DNA of 34,578 bases from Parabacteroides distasonis (GTDB taxonomy: Bacteria > Bacteroidota > Bacteroidia > Bacteroidales > Tannerellaceae), in assembly GCA_015060925.1 (NCBI GenBank), contig SUXM01000027.1:1-34578 (forward strand). Direction: 5' to 3'. Position numbers and translations under genes: made by a program. The number at the start of each line of letters is the position of its first letter. The first letter of the stretch is position 1. Under the pieces are notes generated by a model that worked only from the letters and a program-made list of their open reading frames with translations, was not told the origin of the DNA and ran no database searches. Shown here piece by piece: positions 23,711 through 30,500 of the stretch.

Positions 23711-23873
23711 TTTTTTGTTGTATTTTATTATTTTTAAGGTAAATGTAATGGTGGAATAACCATACGTTCTTTTATGAAACAAAATCGTAGGTTATTTGTT
23801 TAGATTAATGATGTGAAAAAATATTAATAAATTAAATGAGGCGATATTTGTCTGCCTTTTTTGATTAGCAGCT

Positions 23874-23902
23874 AAGGATATAAAGATTTATCCTTACTTT
23901 TG
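23874..23902 (+). promoter_or_regulatory. murB promoter region with inverted repeat
   Basis: TACTTTTG (23895-23902) matches the -7 consensus TAnnTTTG, 27 nt before murB. Directly upstream, AAGGATA (23874-23880) and TATCCTT (23889-23895) form a 7-bp inverted repeat with an 8-nt spacer whose right arm touches the -7 element. That is a possible operator. Confidence 0.4.
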
Positions 23903-23929
23903 TATGTTGTATATAATAAAGGTATAAAG

Positions 23930-24943
23930 ATGAGAATAGAAGAAAACTACTCATTGGAGAAACATAATACATTTCATTTGCCGGTAAAGACTCGCTGGTT
24001 CATGGAATATGCTACGGAGGAGGAGTTAGGACGTATCCTTCGCGATGAATATTTCCAGGAATGTTTTTCTTTACATATCGGTAGCGGAAGTAATTTGTTA
24101 TTCATTAATGATTTTAACGGTATCATTTTACATTCGCAGATTAAAGGTATTCAGGTTCTTGAGGAGACAGAGGAAACAGTGTTACTTCGTATTGGTGCAG
24201 CTGAAGTATGGGATGAAGTGGTGGCTTATGCGGTAACTAAAGGTTGGGGAGGAATAGAGAACCTTTCGTTGATTCCGGGAGAGGCAGGTGCTGCTGCAAT
24301 CCAGAATATCGGGGCGTATGGAGTCGAAATCAAAGATGTGATTGAAGCAGTGGAGACCTATAACCAGTTATCGTTTGAGAAACGAATCTTTACGAAAGAA
24401 GAGTGTTTGTATGGTTATCGGGATAGCTATTTCAAGAATGAACATAACGATCCGCATATTGTTACTTACATTCAGATTCGCTTGCAGAAGAAACCTGTAT
24501 TCTCTATCAATTATGGAAATTTGAAAGAGGAGCTGGCAAAATATCCGGAAATCACTTTGCAGGCAGTACGTGACGCTGTTATTTCAATTCGTCGACAGAA
24601 GTTACCGGATCCGGAAGTGTTGGGCAATGCCGGAAGTTTTTTTATGAATCCGGTTATACCTGCTGCGCAGTTTGAAACACTTGAGAAGCAATATCCGGAA
24701 ATCCCATCATATCCGGCAGGGGAAGGGAAAGTGAAAGTACCGGCAGGTTGGTTGATTGAACAATGTGGCTTCAAAGGTAAGTCGCATGGTCAGGTTGGGG
24801 TGTATGAAAAGCAGGCTTTGGTCTTAGTGAATTTGGGTGATGCCAAAGGACATGAAATAGCATTGGTCGCAGAAAGTATTCGTACAGCTGTGAAAGAACA
24901 ATTTGGAATAGAAATTGTTCCGGAAGTTAAATATGTAGGATAA
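23930..24943 (+). CDS. murB: UDP-N-acetylenolpyruvoylglucosamine reductase
   Basis: A 337-residue flavoenzyme that reduces enolpyruvyl-UDP-GlcNAc to UDP-MurNAc in peptidoglycan precursor synthesis. The start MRIEENYSLEKHNTFHL at 23930 is chosen over an in-frame ATG 30 nt upstream, because family members begin just before the NTF motif. Type I MurB features are visible: HIGSGSNLLF (FAD binding), NLSLIPGEAGAAAIQNIGAYG, YGYRDSYFK, and GNAGSFFMNP with the catalytic serine. The C-terminal GWLIEQCGFKG and KQALVLVN complete the fold. The common PGTVGAAPIQN segment reads PGEAGAAAIQN here. A PhnP-like gene begins on the next base after the stop (TAAATG), so the two are translationally coupled. Confidence 0.95.
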   Translation: MRIEENYSLEKHNTFHLPVKTRWFMEYATEEELGRILRDEYFQECFSLHIGSGSNLLFINDFNGIILHSQIKGIQVLEETEETVLLRIGAAEVWDEVVAYAVTKGWGGIENLSLIPGEAGAAAIQNIGAYGVEIKDVIEAVETYNQLSFEKRIFTKEECLYGYRDSYFKNEHNDPHIVTYIQIRLQKKPVFSINYGNLKEELAKYPEITLQAVRDAVISIRRQKLPDPEVLGNAGSFFMNPVIPAAQFETLEKQYPEIPSYPAGEGKVKVPAGWLIEQCGFKGKSHGQVGVYEKQALVLVNLGDAKGHEIALVAESIRTAVKEQFGIEIVPEVKYVG

Positions 24944-25699
24944 ATGAAGATTACCTTTTTGGGAACGGGTACCTCTACGGGGGTACCTGAAATAGGTTGC
25001 TCATGCGAAGTGTGTACCAGCCCTGACAAACGGGATGGTCGTTTGCGTACTTCTGTTTTAGTGGAGGTGGAAGGTAAGCGGTTGTTGTTAGATTGCGGTC
25101 CCGATTTCCGTTGGCAGATGATTCAAAATAAAACGTACCGTTTAGATGCAGTTTTGATTTCACATGAGCATTATGATCATGTAGGTGGTTTAGATGATTT
25201 GCGCCCTTTTTGCCGAGAAGGGGGAATTTCGGTGTTCGCAGAGGATTATGTGGCTGAGGCTATTCAAACAAGAATCCCATACGTTTTCCGGCAGCATAAG
25301 TATCCGGGTGTCCCAAATTTGGAACTGCATAAAATCTCAACAGAACCATTTGTTGCGGCCGGTGTACCGGTTATTCCTATCCGAGTGATGCATGGAAAAC
25401 TGCCGATCTTGGGTTATCGGATAGGGAATATGGCTTACTTGACAGATGTAAAGTATTTACCGGAAGAGGAATATGCAAAGTTGGAGGGATTGGAGCTGTT
25501 GATTCTGACTGCTCTCCGGACGGGATCTCATCCTACTCATCAATCGTTGGATGAAGCGTTGGAAATGGTTGAACGAATCCGACCTAAAGAGACCTACCTA
25601 ATTCACATGAGCCATCGGATAGGCTTGCATGCAGAGGTGGAGAAGAGCTTGCCGCCACATATCCATTTGTCTTACGATGGATTGACTGTTACTGTATAG
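24944..25699 (+). CDS. PhnP-like metallo-beta-lactamase-fold hydrolase
   Basis: A 251-residue cytoplasmic metal hydrolase. The N-terminus MKITFLGTGTSTGVPEIGC, a Cys19-x-Cys21-x2-Cys24 cluster (structural zinc site of PhnP-type enzymes), LLLDCGPDFR, and the metal motif SHEHYDHVGG (His74, His76, Asp78, His79) are clear. Later ligands fit VMHGKLPILGYRIG, AYLTDVKYL and MSHRIGLH. PhnP cleaves cyclic ribose phosphates in phosphonate metabolism, but no other phn gene is here, so cyclic nucleotide or other phosphodiester turnover is as likely. It starts directly after the murB stop codon. Confidence 0.88.
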   Translation: MKITFLGTGTSTGVPEIGCSCEVCTSPDKRDGRLRTSVLVEVEGKRLLLDCGPDFRWQMIQNKTYRLDAVLISHEHYDHVGGLDDLRPFCREGGISVFAEDYVAEAIQTRIPYVFRQHKYPGVPNLELHKISTEPFVAAGVPVIPIRVMHGKLPILGYRIGNMAYLTDVKYLPEEEYAKLEGLELLILTALRTGSHPTHQSLDEALEMVERIRPKETYLIHMSHRIGLHAEVEKSLPPHIHLSYDGLTVTV

Positions 25700-25747
25700 G
25701 GAAAAAGCATTCGGCATCCGATAGGAAAGGAGTGCTGATCAAAATAG

Positions 25748-25791
25748 AAATCCCTGCCTAAGAATATTTGATTACTTGGGCAGGGATTTTT
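25748..25791. terminator. Bidirectional terminator after the PhnP-like gene
   Basis: AAATCCCTGCC (25748-25758) pairs with GGCAGGGATTT (25779-25789), with partial pairing continuing into the 20-nt loop; TTT follows. It lies between convergent genes ending at 25699 and 25821. Confidence 0.8.
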
Positions 25792-25820
25792 ATGTATGTA
25801 TAGATGTACTAAAAGAATGT

Positions 25821-27554
25821 TTATCTTAGGATCTCATCCACAACCTTTTGGTATCCCTTTTCATTAGGATGCAAACCATCGGTAAACAAACTTTCGTCGA
25901 TTTTTCCGTCCGGTTGTAGGAGATTCAATCCCGGATCTTTAAATCGGAATCCTTCGATTTCTGCCATCTGTCTGATTTGGATATTGATGTCTTTGACGCG
26001 TTGCTCCATCTTGCGGCGAGGATAGATACCCAATACAGTGATTTCTGCTTGTGGCTGGCGTTGGCGGATAGCTCCAAGAAGGAAGCGAAGACCTTCCACA
26101 ATTTCTTGGTTGCTGTTAAAACCGAAGTTGTTTGTACCAATCATCAATACTACTTTGTCTGTCTTGTAACCATCTAATTCATCGTGGTAAATACGCCACA
26201 ATACATTTTCCACACGGTCCCAACCGCAGCCTAAGTTATGGAATCCTGCCGGTTTCATCTTCTGGTTCCAAGTCTGTTCCCCGTTTTTCCATTTTTCATT
26301 GTTATCACCCCAGTAGTGGGTGATGGAGTTTCCAATGATGACCGCCTTTGGTTGACGCTCTTGAGCTGTTTGTTTCATGAAATGATGGCGTTTCAACCAT
26401 TCATATGAACCTGGTTCACGACGTTGAGTGACCGGACGAGTCGTTGATATATTTCCGACCGGAATATGTAAAATCTCACGAACCTTCTTTTCTACAGCAT
26501 CGGCTTGTTGTTGCATACCAAGGTCTGAAGCATGTACATAATCGACGCGGCTGTCCGGTGAAAGGTTTATTTCCTCTTTTGTTAAATAATAAACACCCGG
26601 AATATTTTCAGAGATGATTTTTTCATACGCTGCACGAGAACGTTTGTTGGCTGCTACATATTTTTGATAACTGATTGTGTCACTGCCTCCATTGGAATAT
26701 CCTGCATGTTCCACCAATAGGATAGGAGTGTCATGTTTGGAACGTAGTAGTTTTACAGCATTATAAACACGATCTTCAATCTCTTTTTCATGATCATAAG
26801 TTAAGTTGGGAATACAATCCAAAATATAAAGGCGAGCTTCAATCTCATTGATTAGATTCATGATCGGAGTTTCCAGGCGTCCGCTACCGGAGAAACCTAA
26901 GTTGATTAAAGGATAATCTACGGCACGTTGCAAGATAGAAGTCCAAGCCATTGCCGGGCGTGAAGCACAAGCACCTTGTGCGATAGATGTTCCGTAAACA
27001 ATGATCGGCTTCTCATTAATCAACGGGATAAATTCAAACTTCGCATCTTCCGGAGTACCGATTTCCAACCATTTGACACCGTTGTATAACGGTAAGTAAA
27101 GGCGGTATTCGTAACCGTAATTGTGATATTTGTCTTTCTTTATGTTGTTGTATGTGTAAACGATAGTGTCCTTGAATGAATAGGTACCGAAACAGAATGC
27201 CGCTTGCCCATCGCAGTTGATTTGGTATAAATCGACTCCTGAAACTCCGGTGGCCGGCATGTGGTGCATGCCGAAATTCTTTCCGGTTACAGCATAACGT
27301 ACTTGGATTTTAGGGGCATTGGAATAGAAATGGATGGCCAATCCTGAAGAATGTTGTGACAATCCCCAAAGCGTTTTGTCTACATCCCCTTTGACACGTT
27401 CCGGCAGACGGGTGTATGTCTTTCCGATTTCACTGACGAATCCTTGGTTTTGAATCACCGGAAAACCGGCATCCATAGGGTTGTGCCATTTCCATTGGGC
27501 ATGTGCCGAAAGGATAAATAGGCAACAGAATAATGAATAAACAAGTTTTTTCAT
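25821..27554 (-). CDS. Two-domain SGNH/GDSL hydrolase (esterase), exported
   Basis: A 577-residue secreted esterase with signal peptide (FCCLFILSAHAQ). After an N-terminal beta domain of GxDLY type (VSGVDLYQINCDG, residues 104-116) comes a first SGNH hydrolase domain: nucleophile in YGTSIAQGA (Ser190), then DYVHASD (Asp338-x2-His341). A second SGNH domain follows: nucleophile in IIGNSITHYWG (Ser410), GTNN (472-475), and TDGLHPN (Asp559-x2-His562). Both catalytic sets are complete, so both domains may be active. Enzymes of this group deacylate carbohydrates such as acetylated glycans. A -7 promoter element lies upstream. It is not inside a recognisable glycan locus here. Confidence 0.88.
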   Translation of the reverse strand: MKKLVYSLFCCLFILSAHAQWKWHNPMDAGFPVIQNQGFVSEIGKTYTRLPERVKGDVDKTLWGLSQHSSGLAIHFYSNAPKIQVRYAVTGKNFGMHHMPATGVSGVDLYQINCDGQAAFCFGTYSFKDTIVYTYNNIKKDKYHNYGYEYRLYLPLYNGVKWLEIGTPEDAKFEFIPLINEKPIIVYGTSIAQGACASRPAMAWTSILQRAVDYPLINLGFSGSGRLETPIMNLINEIEARLYILDCIPNLTYDHEKEIEDRVYNAVKLLRSKHDTPILLVEHAGYSNGGSDTISYQKYVAANKRSRAAYEKIISENIPGVYYLTKEEINLSPDSRVDYVHASDLGMQQQADAVEKKVREILHIPVGNISTTRPVTQRREPGSYEWLKRHHFMKQTAQERQPKAVIIGNSITHYWGDNNEKWKNGEQTWNQKMKPAGFHNLGCGWDRVENVLWRIYHDELDGYKTDKVVLMIGTNNFGFNSNQEIVEGLRFLLGAIRQRQPQAEITVLGIYPRRKMEQRVKDINIQIRQMAEIEGFRFKDPGLNLLQPDGKIDESLFTDGLHPNEKGYQKVVDEILR

Positions 27555-27589
27555 GATAAAATGATTCTTTTTATTTGTGTATTTTTCTA

Positions 27590-27616
27590 CAAAGATAAGG
27601 TTATTTTATATAACCT
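27590..27616 (-). promoter_or_regulatory. SGNH hydrolase promoter element with adjacent inverted repeat
   Basis: On the minus strand TATCTTTG (27590-27597) matches the -7 consensus. Immediately upstream, AGGTTAT (27598-27604) and ATAACCT (27610-27616) form an inverted repeat in the core promoter spacer. It may be an operator, or a weak terminator of the metallo-hydrolase gene that ends at 27622. Confidence 0.45.
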
Positions 27617-27621
27617 ATTTC

Positions 27622-28428
27622 TTAAAGGGTAAAAGATGTACCGGTATAGTTGTAAAATATGCGTTCACCAAAGATTTGGGAAAAGTGTGCATAATTTTCA
27701 AATCCCGTACAATGGCAAATCCCGATCTGTGTAACCGGATTTTTTTGGAGGTAATCAGCGATGATTTCAAATTTCTCCCTCTCTGCATTGTGGATATGGA
27801 AACCGCCAAGAAGAAGCCGGCAGGGCTGATTGGGGAAAACAGGACGTATGGCTCGCAAGATATTGGTTATGCCTCGGTGGGAACAGGCACTGATTACGGC
27901 ATATCCCTGCTCTGTGTGTATGGCCATTGCCAATTCATCCTCGAAACAATCCGGAATGATTCCTTCCGGAGTCTCAGTGAAGAAATGTTCAAAATGGGTA
28001 TCTTGATCGTTTAGAATAGGAAGAGAAGGGAAAAGAAATACTCCCGGAACCAATTCTGTCTGTTCGGTGATGAAAAGGAAACGGGAAAGATCTAATTCTC
28101 CACTTTGCATGATACCATTTTCCCGTCTCTCTTTGAATTTCCGGTTGAGTGCTTCCCGTTTACATACGACTTTTGCTTTGGTGTTGGCCGCTAAGAATTG
28201 GCGCAAACCTCCCGTATGGTCGCTATGACCATGGGATAGGATCAGGTAATCGATATCTGATAGGTCGACGTGAAGTAATTCTGCATTACGGATAAACAGG
28301 TCGGATTGCCCTGTATCGAAAAGGATATGATGTTGGGCGGTTCGTATGGAAAGAGATAAACCATGTTCGGCTTGCAACTTTCTTCCATACACTACATTAT
28401 CTACTAATGTCGTAATCTTGTAGTCCAT
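27622..28428 (-). CDS. Metallo-beta-lactamase-fold hydrolase of the dihydropterin-phosphate-synthase-like group
   Basis: A 268-residue cytoplasmic metal hydrolase resembling COG1237 proteins. Visible motifs: HHILFDTGQSDLF (33-45), LILSHGHSDHTGGL (His66, His68, Asp70, His71), a central insert ending in CFEDELAMAI, SACSHRGITNI, LLLGGFHIH and GICHCTG. These are characteristic of the group first described in archaea for methanopterin precursor chemistry; in gut Bacteroidales the real substrate is unknown. Its start lies 19 nt from the tRNA terminator upstream and no clear promoter is visible, so read-through from the tRNA unit may feed it. The plus-strand frame opposite it (27577-28014) has no recognisable protein features and is a shadow. 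Confidence 0.85.
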   Translation of the reverse strand: MDYKITTLVDNVVYGRKLQAEHGLSLSIRTAQHHILFDTGQSDLFIRNAELLHVDLSDIDYLILSHGHSDHTGGLRQFLAANTKAKVVCKREALNRKFKERRENGIMQSGELDLSRFLFITEQTELVPGVFLFPSLPILNDQDTHFEHFFTETPEGIIPDCFEDELAMAIHTEQGYAVISACSHRGITNILRAIRPVFPNQPCRLLLGGFHIHNAEREKFEIIADYLQKNPVTQIGICHCTGFENYAHFSQIFGERIFYNYTGTSFTL

Positions 28429-28446
28429 GATAATGAATCTGTCTGA

Positions 28447-28487
28447 TAAAAAAATAAGCCTCTTAACAAGGATTTGCTAAGAGGCTT
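28447..28487 (-). terminator. Terminator of the tRNA-Cys unit
   Basis: AAGCCTCTTA (28456-28465) pairs with TAAGAGGCTT (28478-28487) around a 12-nt loop. Read on the minus strand it is followed within two bases by a run of eight T (28447-28454), directly after the second tRNA. Confidence 0.85.
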
Positions 28488-28490
28488 TTG

Positions 28491-28562
28491 AGGTCTCTGG
28501 CGGATTCGAACCGCCGTAGATGGTTTTGCAGACCACTGACTAAACCGCTCATCCAAGAGACC
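28491..28562 (-). tRNA. tRNA-Cys (GCA), second of tandem pair
   Basis: On the minus strand: acceptor stem GGTCTCT/AGAGACC, anticodon loop CTGCAAA with anticodon GCA, T arm GGCGG-TTCGAAT-CCGCC, and discriminator T (U73), the known cysteine identity base. No CCA is encoded (TCA follows). The D-stem is weak: two Watson-Crick pairs and a G-U. Apart from the acceptor stem, the body differs from its twin at one D-loop base. Confidence 0.95.
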
Positions 28563-28575
28563 AACTGTTATGTTG

Positions 28576-28647
28576 AGGTTCCTGGCGGATTCGAACCGCC
28601 GTAGATGGTTTTGCAGACCACTGACTAAACCACTCATCCAAGGAACC
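28576..28647 (-). tRNA. tRNA-Cys (GCA), first of tandem pair
   Basis: On the minus strand: acceptor stem GGTTCCT/AGGAACC, anticodon loop CTGCAAA (GCA), T arm GGCGG-TTCGAAT-CCGCC, discriminator T. It is 13 nt upstream of the second copy. It differs from it by paired changes in the acceptor stem that keep all base pairs. Confidence 0.95.
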
Positions 28648-28667
28648 ATTTTTTTGTTTTGCGAGTG

Positions 28668-28699
28668 CAAAGAAAGAGAATATATTTGGAATATGCAAA
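28668..28699 (-). promoter_or_regulatory. Promoter of the tRNA-Cys pair
   Basis: On the minus strand TTTG (28696-28699), then 20 nt, then TTTCTTTG (28668-28675), one mismatch from TAnnTTTG, ending 20 nt before the first tRNA. Confidence 0.5.
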
Positions 28700-28782
28700 T
28701 CTTTTTTCTCTTTTTGTTTGTAAGGTTGCATAACAATGTGAAAAGCTGTTACTTTGTAGGTAAATATTATAAGGAAGAAAGA

Positions 28783-29343
28783 ATGACTTATACAGAAACA
28801 GCGATTAAGGGCGTATGGATCATTGAACCGAAAGTGTTTAAGGATGCACGTGGTTATTTTATGGAGGCTTGGAAGAAAGCTGAGTTTGAAGAACAAGTGG
28901 GTAAGATTGAGTTTGTACAGGATAACGAATCTTGTTCCTCCAAAGGGGTATTAAGAGGGCTTCATTATCAGTTGGCTCCTTATTCGCAATCCAAATTGGT
29001 GCGTGTTATCAAGGGGAGTGTGCTCGATGTGGCTGTCGACTTACGAAAAGGGTCACCAACCTTCGGTCAGTATGTAGCAGTCGAGCTTTCGGCCGAAAAC
29101 AAACGTCAGCTTTTCATCCCGCAAGGTTTTGCCCATGGTTTCCAGGTGTTGAGCGAAGAGGCTATCTTTACGTATAAGGTAGATAACCCTTATATGCCGA
29201 CACACGAACGTGGTTTGCGTTTTGATGATCCGACCGTAGGAGTGGCATGGCAGCCGATGGATGCTTCCATTCTGAATTTGTCTGATAAAGATAAAAACGC
29301 GCCTTTTTTGCAGGAGGCAGAGATAAACTTTACATTTGAATAA
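28783..29343 (+). CDS. rfbC: dTDP-4-dehydrorhamnose 3,5-epimerase
   Basis: A 186-residue cupin enzyme, the third step of dTDP-L-rhamnose synthesis. The start at 28783 (MTYTETAIKGVWIIEPKVF) is chosen because the in-frame DNA upstream contains the tRNA genes and no family-like sequence. Conserved features: FKDARGYFMEAW (19-30), SKGVLRGLHYQ with catalytic His61, SKLVRVIKGSVLDVAVDLR, GFAHGFQVL and the active-site Tyr131 in FTYKVDN. The length is standard. rfbB follows after 17 nt. rfbA and rfbD are not in this window, so the pathway is split. Confidence 0.95.
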   Translation: MTYTETAIKGVWIIEPKVFKDARGYFMEAWKKAEFEEQVGKIEFVQDNESCSSKGVLRGLHYQLAPYSQSKLVRVIKGSVLDVAVDLRKGSPTFGQYVAVELSAENKRQLFIPQGFAHGFQVLSEEAIFTYKVDNPYMPTHERGLRFDDPTVGVAWQPMDASILNLSDKDKNAPFLQEAEINFTFE

Positions 29344-29360
29344 ATTAAATCCATAAAGAT

Positions 29361-30500
29361 ATGAAGACCTATTTAGTGACCGGTGCTGCCGGTTTTATTG
29401 GTGCGAACTTTATCAAGTATATGTTGGCAAAATATCCGGACATTAAGATTGTCGTGTTGGATTTGCTGACCTATGCCGGTAACTTGGGAACCATTGCTGA
29501 AGATATTGATGGCGAACGTTGTGAGTTTGTCAAAGGAGATATTTGCGATCGTAAACTGACGGATGAGTTGTTTGCCAAGTATCAGTTTGATTATGTGGTG
29601 AACTTTGCAGCGGAAAGCCATGTGGACCGCAGTATTGAGAACCCGCAACTTTTCTTGATTACCAATATTTTGGGTACACAGAACCTGTTGGATTCGGCTC
29701 GTAAGATATGGGTGACAGGAAAAGATGAAACAGGTTATCCGGTTTGGCGTGAAGGTGTACGCTATCATCAAGTCTCTACCGATGAGGTGTATGGCAGTTT
29801 AGGTGCGGAAGGATACTTTACTGAAACCACTCCGTTGAATCCGCATAGTCCTTATAGTGCATCCAAGACCAGTGCCGATATGTTTGTGCAGGCTTATGCC
29901 GATACCTATAAGATGCCGGTCAGCATTACCCGTTGTTCCAACAACTATGGCCCTTATCACTTCCCGGAAAAGTTGATTCCGTTAATCATCAAAAACATAT
30001 TGGAAGGCAAATCGCTTCCGGTATATGGAGATGGAACCAACGTGCGTGACTGGTTGTATGTGGAAGATCATTGCAAGGCTATTGATATGGTTATTCATAA
30101 CGGTCGAGCAGGAGAGGTGTATAATGTAGGTGGTCATAACGAAAAGCAGAACATTGAAATCGTGAAGTTGACTATTCAAACCATTCGCCGATTGATGACT
30201 GAACAACCGGAATACCGTGAAGTTTTGAAGAAGAAAGAGATCGGACCGGACGGACAAATTGCCATCGATTGGATTAACGAGGACTTGATTACTTTCGTGA
30301 AAGACCGTTTAGGACATGACCAGCGTTATGCAATTGATCCGACCAAGATTACCCGTGAATTGGGTTGGACACCGGAAACCTCCTTTGAAGTGGGAATCGT
30401 GAAGACCATCCGTTGGTATTTGGAAAACCAGCAATGGGTGGAAGAGATCACCGGGGGAGATTATATGAAATATTACGAACAGATGTATGGGAATCGGTAA
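29361..30500 (+). CDS. rfbB: dTDP-glucose 4,6-dehydratase
   Basis: A 379-residue NAD-dependent short-chain dehydratase that makes dTDP-4-keto-6-deoxyglucose for rhamnose and other deoxysugars. The Rossmann motif GAAGFIGANF (8-17), the catalytic triplet Thr140-Asp141-Glu142 (STDEVYG) and Tyr165-x3-Lys169 (YSASK) are present, with NNYGPYHFPEKLIPL and GDGTNVRDWLYVEDH for substrate binding. It is slightly longer than proteobacterial RmlB, as is common in Bacteroidetes. It forms an operon with rfbC. Its last 53 nt overlap the 3' end of the converging AsmA-like gene, and its stop codon sits in the loop of a perfect 9-bp hairpin. Confidence 0.95.
   Translation: MKTYLVTGAAGFIGANFIKYMLAKYPDIKIVVLDLLTYAGNLGTIAEDIDGERCEFVKGDICDRKLTDELFAKYQFDYVVNFAAESHVDRSIENPQLFLITNILGTQNLLDSARKIWVTGKDETGYPVWREGVRYHQVSTDEVYGSLGAEGYFTETTPLNPHSPYSASKTSADMFVQAYADTYKMPVSITRCSNNYGPYHFPEKLIPLIIKNILEGKSLPVYGDGTNVRDWLYVEDHCKAIDMVIHNGRAGEVYNVGGHNEKQNIEIVKLTIQTIRRLMTEQPEYREVLKKKEIGPDGQIAIDWINEDLITFVKDRLGHDQRYAIDPTKITRELGWTPETSFEVGIVKTIRWYLENQQWVEEITGGDYMKYYEQMYGNR

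Noticed and set aside
27577..28014. 145-codon plus-strand open frame
   Set aside because: It lies wholly or almost wholly opposite the metallo-beta-lactamase-fold gene at 27622-28428, shows no family motifs, and has no separate promoter or spacing logic.
28491..28647. tRNA pair as an integration site with target duplication
   Set aside because: Both tRNAs are complete with distinct, fully paired acceptor stems, and no integrase or element lies between or beside them. Tandem gene duplication explains the similarity.
28570..28782. Longer N-terminus for the 3,5-epimerase
   Set aside because: The in-frame extension runs through a tRNA-Cys gene and its promoter; the family-standard start is at 28783.
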